Below, piece by piece: positions 54,474-63,375 of a stretch of DNA of 64,000 bases. The stretch comes from Thiothrix fructosivorans. Its GTDB lineage: Bacteria; Pseudomonadota; Gammaproteobacteria; Thiotrichales; Thiotrichaceae. The notes under the pieces are model-generated. The model was not told where the DNA came from. It saw only the letters and a list, made by a program, of their open reading frames with translations, and did no database searches. Within the stretch, counting starts at the first letter, position 1. Each line of letters begins with the position of its first letter. Location: contig NZ_JAFMPM010000006.1 in the NCBI RefSeq assembly GCF_017349355.1, positions 682,001-746,000 of the forward strand. Reading direction: 5' to 3'. A program made the translations under genes and the position numbers.

Positions 54474-55412
54474 CTATACCAGCCATAACGCCAAGGACAA
54501 CAGCACACCGTGCAATACCGCGCTGCCAATCGTCATTTTAATCGCTGGTTCGAGCTTAGGCGGTGTGTGCGCGTGTTCCACCAATTGCAAACCAGCTCGC
54601 AATGCAATCCCCAACGGCAAGGCACTCAGCAACGCCATTGGTGGCAATACATCCAGCATGACCCACGCTACCAGTAACAGCGTTGCCAGCAAGACTGCCG
54701 CCACATAAACCTTCGCCGCAGCATCCGCCCCAAAACGCACCACCCAATGATGCTTACCGCTGGCAGCATCGGCTTCGCGGTCGGGAAACTGGTTAATCAG
54801 CAAAATATTCATGATTAACAATGACAAAGGCAAACTGATTACGACCGGATACCACGCCAACGAACCCGTTTGCACAAACCACGCGCCCAGCGGGGTTAAC
54901 ACGCCAAAGCTCACCGCAATGGTGGGTTCACCCAAGCCTCGGCTATTCAAATTCAACGGCGGCGCGGAATAGCCCCAACCAATCAGCAAGCCCGCCACGC
55001 CAATCCACAGCAAATCCATACCGCTTTGCCATGCCAAGCCAATGCCAATCAGCATCGCCACCGCCAGCAACCATGCACCGAATACCAATATTTCACCTGC
55101 GCTCAATACGCCGTTCTGGATAAAGCGACTGCCGCCGGTAAACGGAAACAAGCGTTGGGTATTGCGCCGATCTGTACCGTTTTGCTCGTCGTAGTAATCG
55201 TTCAGCACATTCATGCCTGCGTGTACCAGCATGACCGCCAGCACTGTCCACGCCAGTAACCCGCCGTGCAAGGCATAGCCTTGCGCCCAAGCTGCCGCCG
55301 TGCCCACCACCGCCGGTACAACACTTGCCGCCAGAAACGCGGGGCGGGTGGCTAACCAATAACAGCGCACTGGGGTATGCAGCAGACGTTCATTCGGTTC
55401 TTCTACCATCAT
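54474..55412 (-). CDS. UbiA-family prenyltransferase (MenA-like)
   Basis: 312 residues, nine hydrophobic segments, with an AAGGTGG site. The first Asp-rich motif is NVLNDYYDEQNG and the second is the NQFPDREADAASGKHHWVVR region, both binding Mg-prenyl diphosphate. The pattern is closest to 1,4-dihydroxy-2-naphthoate prenyltransferases, yet no other men genes are in view. It may instead prenylate another aromatic substrate. It lies 8 bp upstream of truD and is probably co-transcribed with it. Confidence 0.85.
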   Translation of the reverse strand: MMVEEPNERLLHTPVRCYWLATRPAFLAASVVPAVVGTAAAWAQGYALHGGLLAWTVLAVMLVHAGMNVLNDYYDEQNGTDRRNTQRLFPFTGGSRFIQNGVLSAGEILVFGAWLLAVAMLIGIGLAWQSGMDLLWIGVAGLLIGWGYSAPPLNLNSRGLGEPTIAVSFGVLTPLGAWFVQTGSLAWYPVVISLPLSLLIMNILLINQFPDREADAASGKHHWVVRFGADAAAKVYVAAVLLATLLLVAWVMLDVLPPMALLSALPLGIALRAGLQLVEHAHTPPKLEPAIKMTIGSAVLHGVLLSLALWLV

Positions 55413-55423
55413 TTTCTTCCACC

Positions 55424-55493
55424 TTTGTCGACAAAATAAGATATTTTTGCGTAATCATTGCTATTTAAAGCCAAGATTGTCTACAATCTTGGC
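55424..55493. promoter_or_regulatory. Two TTGTCKACAA palindromes
   Basis: TTTGTCGACAAA (55424-55435), in the UbiA-family leader, and GATTGTCTACAATC (55475-55488), inside a larger perfect repeat GCCAAGATTGT (55470-55480) with ACAATCTTGGC (55483-55493). The shared core looks like an operator for one regulator, possibly GntR-like. No such regulator is in the window. Confidence 0.4.
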
Positions 55494-55587
55494 ACGTGTT
55501 AGATAATTACACGTCGTAATTCAGTCTGCATGAGGAACACCCCAAGGTGTGCAGGCTGCATGTTATTTTTTGGAGGAGAGATTGTAT

Positions 55588-56100
55588 ATGAAACTTTTAC
55601 ACACGGTTGTAGGCACTGCCCTGTTCGCATTAACCCTGAATGTCTTTGCCGCTGATGCCGCCCCTGCCATGGGCACAGAAGCCGAAGCGCAAGCCATGAG
55701 CGAAAAAGCCTTAGCCGAAGTCGACAAGAGCGGCGAAGCAGCGTTTGACACGTTTGCTAAAGCGGACGGCGGTTTCCAAGACAAAGATCTGTATGTCTTC
55801 TGTATGGATCTGGAAGGCAAAATGCTGTCCCACCCGAAAAAGCCTGAACTGGTTGGCAAAAACCTGCTCGATTTCGATAAATACGGCGACAAACTGTTCC
55901 AGAACATGGTTGCTACCGCGAAATCGGCTGAAGGTAAGGGCTGGGTTGATTACAAATGGCCTTATCCCGTCACTGAGGAACTGAAAGCCAAGAAAAGCTA
56001 CGTGATCAAAAATACCAAAGGCTTCTTCTGTGGCGTGGGCGCATACGCTGCTGAAGCCGCCGCTCCGGCTGCCGCCGCTCCAGCCCCTGCTGCTAAGTAA
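55588..56100 (+). CDS. Secreted Cache-domain protein
   Basis: 170 residues from ATG 55588. Signal peptide ending VFAAD. The single Cache domain (type 2) covers AFDTFAKADGGFQDKDLYVF, LEGKMLSHPKKPELVGKNLL, KGWVDYKWPYPVTEELKAKKSYV. An Ala/Pro-rich tail closes the protein. Cache domains bind small ligands, and here there is no signalling partner domain, so it acts as a free periplasmic binding protein. A strong terminator follows. Confidence 0.88.
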   Translation: MKLLHTVVGTALFALTLNVFAADAAPAMGTEAEAQAMSEKALAEVDKSGEAAFDTFAKADGGFQDKDLYVFCMDLEGKMLSHPKKPELVGKNLLDFDKYGDKLFQNMVATAKSAEGKGWVDYKWPYPVTEELKAKKSYVIKNTKGFFCGVGAYAAEAAAPAAAAPAPAAK

Positions 56101-56125
56101 GGATTGATTTTCTCAATCTGATATT

Positions 56126-56161
56126 AAGGTTACAGTGCGATTTGCCTGTAACCTTTTTTTT
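56126..56161 (+). terminator. Rho-independent terminator
   Basis: AAGGTTACAG (56126-56135) pairs with CTGTAACCTT (56146-56155), perfect 10 bp, loop of 10, followed by a run of eight T. A textbook terminator after the Cache gene. Confidence 0.92.
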
Positions 56162-56227
56162 GTGAAAATGCCTGACATTGCGTAAGCCCATAGCCGCTCG
56201 GCGCGGATTTCCGTTATTATCCTCGCC

Positions 56228-57706
56228 ATGAAATACCATGACCTACGCGACTTTATCCAGCAACTGGAAAAAATGGGTGAACTGAAACGGATTACCGTCG
56301 AAGTTGACCCCTATCTGGAAATGACCGAAATCGCCGACCGCGTGCTGCGTGCGGGCGGCCCCGCCTTGCTGTTTGAAAATCCCAAAGGACATAACACGCC
56401 CGTACTTGCCAATCTGTTTGGCACGCCGCGCCGCGTGGCGTTGGGGATGGGTGAACAATCCACCGATGCCTTGCGTGAAGTCGGTAAATTGCTGGCATTG
56501 CTCAAGCAGCCTGATCCGCCGAAAGGCTTTAAGGATGCGCTGAATGCGCTGCCGATTTTCCGCAAAGTGCTGGATATGGCACCGAAAGTGGTCAGCAAAG
56601 CGGCGTGTCAGCAAGTCGTGGTGGAAGGCGATAAAGTGGATTTAAGCAAGCTGCCGATTCAGCATTGCTGGCCGGGGGATGCCGCCCCGCTGATTACGTG
56701 GGGCTTGGTGATTACCAAAGGCCCGAATCAGAAACGCCAGAATCTGGGAATTTATCGCCAACAAGTGTTGGGCAAGAATCGTGTGATTATGCGCTGGTTG
56801 TCGCATCGCGGCGGGGCGTTGGATTTTCGCGAGTTTCAGCAAACGAATCCGGGTAAGCCGTTTCCCGTAGCGGTGGCGATTGGCACTGACCCGGCAACGA
56901 TTTTGGGGGCAGTCACGCCAGTGCCGGATTCGTTGTCGGAGTATGCGTTTGCGGGGTTGTTGCGCGGTTCGCGGACGGAGTTGGTGCAAGCGATAGGGGT
57001 GGATTTGCAAGTGCCTGCCTCGGCGGAGTTTGTGCTGGAAGGTTTCATTTACCCTGATGATATGGCTCCCGAAGGGCCTTATGGCGACCATACCGGCTAT
57101 TACAATGAGATTGATAGCTTCCCGGTGTTTACCATTGAGCGTATTACGCATCGCAAAGACCCGATTTACCACAGCACGTATACGGGGCGACCGCCAGATG
57201 AACCGGCGATTCTGGGCTTGGCGTTGAATGAAGTGTTCGTGCCGATTTTGCAGAAGCAGTTTCCTGAGATTGTGGATTTTTACCTGCCGCCGGAAGGCTG
57301 TTCGTATCGCATGGCGGTGGTGAGCATCAAGAAGCAATACCCCGGTCACGCCAAGCGGGTGATGATGGGGGTTTGGTCGTTCCTGCGCCAGTTCATGTAC
57401 ACCAAGTTCATTATCGTGGTGGATGATGATGTGAATACGCGCAAGTGGGAGGATGTGATCTGGGCAATGACCACGCGCATGGATCCAGCACGGGATACCA
57501 CGTTGATTGAGCATACGCCGATTGATTATCTGGATTTTGCCTCGCCCGTGTCAGGGCTGGGGTCGAAGATGGGGATGGATGCGACCAATAAATGGCCGGG
57601 GGAAACCACGCGGGAATGGGGTACGCCGATTGTGATGGATGCGGCGGTGAAATCCCGCGTGGATGGGATGTGGAAAAAACTACAAATTTTCGAAGAAATT
57701 CTATGA
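56228..57706 (+). CDS. ubiD: UbiD-type decarboxylase
   Basis: 492 residues. Decarboxylates 3-polyprenyl-4-hydroxybenzoate in ubiquinone synthesis with a prenylated-FMN cofactor made by UbiX. Starts [20 protein letters not shown]. Cofactor-binding and catalytic stretches are recognisable in [14 protein letters not shown] (with the conserved Glu/Arg network further upstream) and [10 protein letters not shown]. Its stop overlaps the stop of the proline-rich gene on the other strand. A decayed copy of part of its 3' end lies at 63199-63238. Confidence 0.95.
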   Translation: MKYHDLRDFIQQLEKMGELKRITVEVDPYLEMTEIADRVLRAGGPALLFENPKGHNTPVLANLFGTPRRVALGMGEQSTDALREVGKLLALLKQPDPPKGFKDALNALPIFRKVLDMAPKVVSKAACQQVVVEGDKVDLSKLPIQHCWPGDAAPLITWGLVITKGPNQKRQNLGIYRQQVLGKNRVIMRWLSHRGGALDFREFQQTNPGKPFPVAVAIGTDPATILGAVTPVPDSLSEYAFAGLLRGSRTELVQAIGVDLQVPASAEFVLEGFIYPDDMAPEGPYGDHTGYYNEIDSFPVFTIERITHRKDPIYHSTYTGRPPDEPAILGLALNEVFVPILQKQFPEIVDFYLPPEGCSYRMAVVSIKKQYPGHAKRVMMGVWSFLRQFMYTKFIIVVDDDVNTRKWEDVIWAMTTRMDPARDTTLIEHTPIDYLDFASPVSGLGSKMGMDATNKWPGETTREWGTPIVMDAAVKSRVDGMWKKLQIFEEIL

Positions 57707-57773
57707 GGGCTCAGGCAAAGGATTTGGATCTCCAGGCTTTTCCGGGTCAAGATTAGGATTAGGATTAACATGA

Positions 57774-57829
57774 GGTGGCGGTGGCGGTGGCGGTGGCGGT
57801 GGCGGTGGCGGTGGCGGTGGCGGTGGCGG
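57774..57829. repeat. GGTGGC hexanucleotide repeat (~9 copies)
   Basis: 56 bp of uninterrupted 6-bp period, coding for Pro-Pro on the minus strand. Copy number can change by slippage in steps of two codons without shifting the frame. Confidence 0.95.
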
Positions 57830-57919
57830 ACTAGGCTCAGGCTGCCGAACTGGCGTAGGTTCTTCTTCCGGCTTCCATGGTTCAGGAATAGGACATATAT
57901 CCGGCTCAGGAGATGGAGG

Positions 57920-59236
57920 GAGTCTGTCAAATAAACTGTGTAACAAATTTTCATAGGGCGGAGAGCGGGACGCGCTCTTCGCCGAACATCAGTAAAAAGG
58001 TCTGCAAAGCAGGCTTCCAGTGGTGGATAACCGACCACTTTTGCGAGGCTTCGCGCACCGCCAAATACAGGCTTTTGAGGGCTGAACTGTCACTGGGGAA
58101 GATGCGCCGATTGCGGGTGAACTTGCGCAAACTCATGTTCAGGGACTCAATCGCATTGGTGGTGTAAATCACCTTGCGGATTTCGGGTTGGAACTGGAAG
58201 AAGGGGATGACATTCGCCCAGTTGCCGCGCCATAGACGCACGACCGCTTTGTATTTGTCGCCCCATTCAGTCTCCAGTGCTTCCAGTTCGCGTTCCGCTT
58301 CTTCAGCGGTACTGGATTGGTAAATGCGTTTGAGGGCTGCCACCACACCTTTGGTGTCTTTGGCAGTGACGTAGCGCAAGCTGGCGCGAACCATGTGTAC
58401 CATGCACAACTGGGTCAATGTTTTGGGGAAGACGGCATTGACCGCTTCCGGCAAGCCGTTTAAGCCATCCATGCAAGCCACATAGATGTCCTGCACGCCC
58501 CGGTGGCGTAGTTCAGTCAACACCGACAGCCAGAACTTCGCCCCTTCATTTTCTGCTAACCAGATGCCCAACACGTCCTTTTCACCGCGTAGGTTGACCG
58601 CCAGCACCACATGCGCCGCTTTGTTGATGACCTGCTTATCTTGTTGAACTTTAACGATAATCCCATCAAGCCAGACAATCGGGTAGATGTTGTCTAATGC
58701 CCGTGATTGCCAAGCTTTGGCTTCGCCTTGGACGGCTTCAGTCACTTCGCTAATCAGCGTGTGCGAGATGTCGACCCCGTACAGCCGTTTAACCGTGTCT
58801 TCAATGTCGCGGGTGGTCATGCCTTTGGCATACAGTGTCAGGATGTGTTCTTCCATCCCTGCCAGCCGTATCTGGCGTTTCTGCACCAGCTTTGGCTCAA
58901 AGCTGCCGTCACGGTCACGCGGTGTTTCCACCTGCAACTCGCCAAACTCGCCTTTGATGGTCTTGTTGCCTTTACCGTTGCGGGTGTTGCTGCGCCGTTG
59001 CCCTATATCGCTACGCTCACCCTTGTCGTATTTCAGGTGCGCGTCCAGTTCGGCTTCGAGGCTGCGGTTGATCATCCGTTGCAGGAGCTGGCTGTAAAGG
59101 TTCTTTACATCAGCAGGCGTTTTGCAATCGGTTAATAGCTCATCCATCAGGACGGGATTCAGGGGTTCCATGTGACTGCTCCTTGGCGGGTGTTTCCGCT
59201 GTTATATAGCAGTTACACAGTTCAGTTTACAGTCTC
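57920..59236 (-). mobile_element. IS256-family insertion sequence (1,317 bp)
   Basis: Inverted ends: GAGTCTGTCAAATAAACTG on the left and, on the complement, GAGACTGTAAACTGAACTG on the right, continuing alike through GTGTAAC. Exact 8-bp target duplications GATGGAGG lie at 57912-57919 and 59237-59244. It carries one intact transposase, so it is likely recent and active. Confidence 0.95.
57951..59171 (-). CDS. IS256 family transposase
   Basis: 406 residues. Mutator-type DDE enzyme: MINRSLEAELDAHLKYDKGE at the N-terminus, first Asp in VWLDGIIVKV, second in VACMDGLNGLPEAV, and Glu in YTTNAIESLNMSLRK. The C-terminal basic part (RNRRIFPSDSSAL) is normal. Full length with no lesion. The start is ATG 59171 with GGAGCA near. 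Confidence 0.96.
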   Translation of the reverse strand: MEPLNPVLMDELLTDCKTPADVKNLYSQLLQRMINRSLEAELDAHLKYDKGERSDIGQRRSNTRNGKGNKTIKGEFGELQVETPRDRDGSFEPKLVQKRQIRLAGMEEHILTLYAKGMTTRDIEDTVKRLYGVDISHTLISEVTEAVQGEAKAWQSRALDNIYPIVWLDGIIVKVQQDKQVINKAAHVVLAVNLRGEKDVLGIWLAENEGAKFWLSVLTELRHRGVQDIYVACMDGLNGLPEAVNAVFPKTLTQLCMVHMVRASLRYVTAKDTKGVVAALKRIYQSSTAEEAERELEALETEWGDKYKAVVRLWRGNWANVIPFFQFQPEIRKVIYTTNAIESLNMSLRKFTRNRRIFPSDSSALKSLYLAVREASQKWSVIHHWKPALQTFLLMFGEERVPLSAL

Positions 59237-59302
59237 GATGGAGGCCACGAATCAGGAAGTGTAAGGAAAGTAATCATACTAAATTCTCCCATCATAAATT
59301 AA

Positions 59303-59484
59303 TGAGTCTGCCAAACAAACCCAATCGCTTAGCAAATCTCCCACAAGGTTGGGGGCGAGTGGTCCCATGTTACAGGGCGAGCGCACCACCACTGGAAGCC
59401 TGCTTTGCAGACTTTTTTACTGATGTTCGGCGAAGAGCGCGTTCCGCTTTCCGCCCTATGAAAATTTGTTACACTGTTTACTTA
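59303..59484. mobile_element. Degenerate IS256-derived fragment
   Basis: 59386-59484 is an inverted, slightly diverged copy of the intact element's left end (57932-58025), including the last transposase codons and the GTTACAC end. 59303-59319 (GAGTCTGCCAAACAAAC) resembles the same terminus in the opposite sense. The two ends without a transposase suggest a miniature or collapsed element. Confidence 0.7.
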
Positions 59485-59491
59485 ATGCGTA

Positions 59492-62245
59492 TCAATAGTA
59501 CGTACAATGATGTCCTTCGCTATCGTAATAACAATAAGTAAGTAACTTTCCAGTGTCGACATCATATCCTTTTGTCCAAACTATTTTACCAAGGGGATCG
59601 AAGTAAGTTTGGCCTTCTATCTTTCCGTGATTGTAAAGATTGTAATAAGACCAAAGCCCAACCTTTTTCTCATAATCAAAAGTTCCTTCCATCTCCAAGC
59701 CACCGTGAAAATAATATCTAACATAAGGTCCGTTAACCACATTATCAGCGAAGCTTCCCTTCTCATACATGATGGAACCTTCTGAATGATACGTGACAAA
59801 TGGGCCATGTCTTTTGCCTTTCGAATACATATATTCTTCATCTAAATGACCATCTTTGTAGTAAGAACGTACAATCCCATGCAGCAGGTCATCATTATAT
59901 GGAGCAATCCATTGATAGTGATACCCTAATTCTGAATTAGACCAGCGAACCTCAAGCCTTTGCTTTTCATTATTTTCATAATATCTTAACTCTCTCAACT
60001 TTCCATCTTCATACCACTCTTTATATTCTCCTTCAGCAGTTGATTTCCTATCTTCTTCAATATACTTATCAAAACGTTGGAGTGATTGGTTCCGATTCCT
60101 CCACCAAGCCAAATGACCCATTACTAAATCACCATTATCAGGATGTAGATATCTCTGACAACTAATGTCTGAGAGAGTACCTGTATCAGAATACCAAGTC
60201 ACAATCATAGTACCCCCACTACCAGCGTCTGCATATTTAGTTTTAATGGTCTTATAATAGGTATCTTCCGGATAATCACGAACTTTTTCCCACTTTGGTG
60301 GTGGTGGAAGACGACCACTCAACTTTACTCCATTTATAACCGCATCAACCACACAATCATAAAGGTAAGGTAATTCAATAGCACTTGCATCTTTAAGAGA
60401 ATCATTTCTTATTTTAACAATTATAGTGTCCGTACTAACCACACTATCATTACCTTGGACAGTAAGATTGAAACCCACTGTTGTATCTTCGTCTACCTCT
60501 GGCGTCGTAATAAGTGGAAAGAGAGTGTCACTCTGCGACAAGTCAACATATTGCCCACTTGTTTGCGTCCAAACAATAGATTTTATATTTGCATAGTCGG
60601 TAGTGCTAAGTTTACTTTTTAAAATGCCAACACTCCCCTCTGCAATAACTTGGCTATATACTGAATTCGATACATCATGTTTTATTAAAACATTAACACT
60701 AGCATGGCTAGTGACACTTTTATCATCCATTACTTCCAACGCAAAAGTTAATGTTTCATCTGCTGCCACATAAGGCGAAATAAACTTCACACTATTACCT
60801 GTCGGATCAGTTAAGGCAACATTCATACCACCAGTTTGTGTCCAGAGATAACCAGAAATACTGCCATCTGAGTCTTTGCTGGCACTGCCATCGAGTGTGA
60901 CCAGTGTGTTTTCGTTAACTGTTTGGTCTCCTCCAGGGTTAGCAACAGGCGGGATATTGACCACAGCATTTTTCACTTGGACGCTGACCGTATCCTTGGC
61001 GGTAGCATTCTGGTTATCCGTGACGGTGAGTTCAAACGTGAGCGTAGTGTCGGCGGCGACATCGGGGGCTGTGAAGGTGGGTTTCGCAGTGTCTGCACCT
61101 GTCAAGGTGACAGTGGGTGAACCAGCAGTCTGTTTCCATTCGTATTTGACGAGGTTGCCGTCGCTGTCAGTGCTACCAGTACCATCTAGCGTAACTTGGG
61201 TGTTCTCATTCGCTTCTTTATCATTGCCAGCATTGGCTCCCGGTGGGATATTAGTAGCTACATTGTTAATTACCACCACGACTGTATCAGTAGCCATTGC
61301 CCCGTTGTTGTCTGTTACTGTCAAATCAAAAGCTAATGTCGCTGACGCAAGTGTATCCCCTACCAACTCCGGCGCAGTGAACGTAGGCTTGGCTGTATTC
61401 GCACCTGAAAGCGTGGCTACGATGCCCAATGGCTGCTTTCGCTGCATCCAGCGATAACTGACGATACTGCCGTCACTATCTTTACTGCCACTGCCATCCA
61501 GCGTAACCGACATCTTTTCATTTACAGCCTGATCTGCACCTGCATTGGCTGTTGGAGAAACGTTCGGCGGTTTAGCGCTGACAGTAATGCTGACTGTCGC
61601 TGCTTTAGAAATACCCTTATTGCTATCTTTAGCAGTAAACGTAAAACTGTCTGCACCCACATAGCCTTTCTTCGGCGTGAATGTAACGGTATTACCACTT
61701 TTTACTGCCACTGTGCCACCCTTTTTACTTTTACTAGGCACGTAGGTTAATGGATCACCCTCTACATCTGACCCCATAAGCGTAATGTCTACTTTCGTAT
61801 CTTGAAGAGTAGTGGCAATGCCCTTTTGAACAACAGGCACGTCATTAACCGCTTTCACCACAATATCAACGGTGGCAGGGACAGAATCCAGCAGCCCATC
61901 ATTGGTTTTGAAGGTAAAACGGTCAGGAGTAGAAGCTGTATTGAAGTAGTTGGCACTGGGAGTGTAGGTGGCTTTGCTACCAACCAGCGTAACTGTGCCA
62001 TAAGTGGGTTGGTTAACAATAGCGTAAGTGAGTTTTTTCTTTTCTAGATCTTTGCCTTTTAGAGTAATGCTGGTCTTCGTATCCTCTTTTCCTATAATCG
62101 TAGCAGAGGTTGCAGTCGGAGGATTATTGATAACGGCTGCTTGAGCACATAAGTTAAGCGATAGCAGCAATACCGCACTGACAAGCCCCGTGTTTATGTG
62201 ATAGAAACACGGCAATAACTTACCCCTGTTGAATCGTGACATCAT
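59492..62245 (-). CDS. Large secreted PKD/Ig-like protein with MORN-type C-terminus
   Basis: 917 residues. Signal peptide (LVSAVLLLSLNLCAQAAV). Two cadherin-like tandem modules come first (TSITLKGKDLEKKKLTYAIV; DRFTFKTNDGLLDSVPATV), then three to four PKD/REJ-type domains, each opening with PTANAGADQAVNE or variants and VTLDGSGSKDSDGSI. The C-terminal ~200 residues contain YwqK-like MORN repeats (GEYKEWYEDGKLRELRYY, LHGIVRSYYKDGHLDEEY, RHGPFVTYHSEGS). Likely a surface adhesive protein with a MORN tip. Repeated PKD units differ in sequence, so they are not a recent expansion. Start at the second ATG is possible. Confidence 0.82.
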   Translation of the reverse strand: MMSRFNRGKLLPCFYHINTGLVSAVLLLSLNLCAQAAVINNPPTATSATIIGKEDTKTSITLKGKDLEKKKLTYAIVNQPTYGTVTLVGSKATYTPSANYFNTASTPDRFTFKTNDGLLDSVPATVDIVVKAVNDVPVVQKGIATTLQDTKVDITLMGSDVEGDPLTYVPSKSKKGGTVAVKSGNTVTFTPKKGYVGADSFTFTAKDSNKGISKAATVSITVSAKPPNVSPTANAGADQAVNEKMSVTLDGSGSKDSDGSIVSYRWMQRKQPLGIVATLSGANTAKPTFTAPELVGDTLASATLAFDLTVTDNNGAMATDTVVVVINNVATNIPPGANAGNDKEANENTQVTLDGTGSTDSDGNLVKYEWKQTAGSPTVTLTGADTAKPTFTAPDVAADTTLTFELTVTDNQNATAKDTVSVQVKNAVVNIPPVANPGGDQTVNENTLVTLDGSASKDSDGSISGYLWTQTGGMNVALTDPTGNSVKFISPYVAADETLTFALEVMDDKSVTSHASVNVLIKHDVSNSVYSQVIAEGSVGILKSKLSTTDYANIKSIVWTQTSGQYVDLSQSDTLFPLITTPEVDEDTTVGFNLTVQGNDSVVSTDTIIVKIRNDSLKDASAIELPYLYDCVVDAVINGVKLSGRLPPPPKWEKVRDYPEDTYYKTIKTKYADAGSGGTMIVTWYSDTGTLSDISCQRYLHPDNGDLVMGHLAWWRNRNQSLQRFDKYIEEDRKSTAEGEYKEWYEDGKLRELRYYENNEKQRLEVRWSNSELGYHYQWIAPYNDDLLHGIVRSYYKDGHLDEEYMYSKGKRHGPFVTYHSEGSIMYEKGSFADNVVNGPYVRYYFHGGLEMEGTFDYEKKVGLWSYYNLYNHGKIEGQTYFDPLGKIVWTKGYDVDTGKLLTYCYYDSEGHHCTYY

Positions 62246-62410
62246 AATGCCCCCAAATATACAAAACTAATAGAAATAAAGCCCATCACCGATGGTGATG
62301 ACTCATTCATACTCTCAAATTATTGTAACTTACTCATAAAATAAACAAATAACCAAATAGTCTAACGTTTGTCTATGACTTCCAACTCAACGGCTAAGGC
62401 TTATATCGGG
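62246..62410. promoter_or_regulatory. AT-rich leader of the large secreted protein
   Basis: No ORF is seen. The short inverted repeat CATCACC..GGTGATG at 62284-62299 is just upstream of the minus-strand gene and may be a regulatory site or the end of the LuxR-type gene's transcript. Confidence 0.3.
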
Positions 62411-63058
62411 TTAAATTTCTCCCATGCGAGCAACAAGCCGCACTGCCTCCGTCCGGTTATGCACCTGTAACGCCCGCAAAATAGCACTGACATGCAGCTT
62501 GACCGTACCACCTGAGCAATTCAGCCGGTTAGCGATGGATTTGTTGGGCAGCCCTTGGGTCATAAGATGCAAAATTTCCGTTTGGCGCGGTGTCAGAGAG
62601 AAATGTACCCCCATTGCCGGGGTTGTCACCACGGTATTGCAGACAGTCGCTGTTGTTTCCCCCCTCAGAAGCGATGGTGAGATATAGATCTCGTCCGCCA
62701 GAATCAGGTGCATGGCATTCCGCACTTCTCCCGCCCCGGCAGACTTGGCTATGTAACCATTTGCTCCTTGCCCGATAAGGGCTTTTGCTCTCGCGGTATC
62801 ATCCCAACAGGACATCACGACAAATTTGCTGTCCGGTGACACCTCACGTAAAGCGTGTAGCCAAGCCACACCTTCTGTTTTAGATACAGGAATATCCAAC
62901 ACGATCAGATCGAAATGGACGTACATATCCAGCATCCCCAGTGCTTCAGCTACGTTGTCAGCCTCAAACACCGCAACTCCCGGATACATCGCTTCAAGGT
63001 GCATTGCTAGTGCCTCCCGAAACAATGGCTGTTCATCCACAATCAACATACGCATCAT
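62411..63058 (-). CDS. NarL/LuxR-type response regulator
   Basis: 215 residues. Receiver: DEQPLF acidic site, Asp in FDLIVLDIPVSKTEG, VVMSCWDDT, and Lys in GYIAKSAGAGEVRNA. C-terminal LuxR helix-turn-helix: LTPRQTEILHLMTQGLPNKSIANRLN with GGTVKLHVSAILRAL. There is no cognate kinase in the window. It lies upstream of the large secreted protein gene on the same strand and could control it. Confidence 0.93.
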   Translation of the reverse strand: MMRMLIVDEQPLFREALAMHLEAMYPGVAVFEADNVAEALGMLDMYVHFDLIVLDIPVSKTEGVAWLHALREVSPDSKFVVMSCWDDTARAKALIGQGANGYIAKSAGAGEVRNAMHLILADEIYISPSLLRGETTATVCNTVVTTPAMGVHFSLTPRQTEILHLMTQGLPNKSIANRLNCSGGTVKLHVSAILRALQVHNRTEAVRLVARMGEI

Positions 63059-63198
63059 AACCTTGCCTCGCTCAAAGTAATTTAACCCTCTTATCGAAGT
63101 ATAAGATGATGGGAATATACCTAGACAAAGGGAATAGACAACTTATGCGGAATTTTTATGATTTTTTGATATAAAGCATCATTTATCATGATAATAAG

Positions 63199-63238
63199 CG
63201 GGTGAAGATGGGGGGAAACCACGCGGGATTGGGGTAGG
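63199..63238 (+). pseudogene. Decayed ubiD fragment
   Basis: The stretch GGGGGAAACCACGCGGGA plus TTGGGGTA repeats ubiD 57598-57623 with one change. The preceding GTGAAGATGGGG mirrors 57572-57584, so about 25 bp in between is deleted. It is in the same orientation as ubiD. Confidence 0.6.
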
Positions 63239-63322
63239 CACTAACCTTTTTTTGAAACAGGCTTAAGGTATTGTCCTAATTTACTTGACCATTACAACAC
63301 GCTATCCGTAATGACCGCTTAT

Positions 63323-63349
63323 GCAAGAGGCGGATTTTCCGCCTCTTGC
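63323..63349. terminator. Hairpin GCAAGAGGCGG/CCGCCTCTTGC
   Basis: Perfect 11-bp stem with a 5-nt loop, 27 bp past the stop of the partial minus-strand gene at 63376. The strength suggests a terminator for that gene, despite the missing T run. Confidence 0.6.
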
Positions 63350-63375
63350 CGCTGTGCTGCCTGATGCCAGCGAGC

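Larger units (their letters stand above)
57701..59277 (-). pseudogene. Proline-rich gene interrupted by IS256
   Basis: Removing the IS and one target copy gives a continuous frame from ATG 59277 (GGGAG at 8 nt) through codons for MITFLTLPDSW and then PPSPEPDICPIPEP on the left side of the IS, ending with [16 protein letters not shown] and TAG at 57701-57703. It is about 83 residues long, almost half Pro, with a run of 19 Pro encoded by the GGTGGC repeat. No family is recognised. It might be a spacer or cell-wall-associated peptide. The IS splits it after codon 11, so it is now inactive. Confidence 0.6.
63059..63375. other. Intergenic region with ubiD scrap and hairpin
   Basis: 317 bp without a supported gene. 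Contains a decayed ubiD fragment (63199-63238) and an 11-bp perfect hairpin (63323-63349). Confidence 0.5.

Noticed and set aside
56642-57514. 290-aa minus-strand ORF
   Set aside because: Antisense to ubiD, Arg/His-rich and without a start signal.
57774-57829. GGTGGC array as a CRISPR or origin iteron
   Set aside because: Pure 6-bp period without spacers; it is a coding simple repeat for polyproline.
60876-61457. 193-aa plus-strand ORF rich in Ser/Val/Leu
   Set aside because: Shadow of the PKD repeats on the minus strand.
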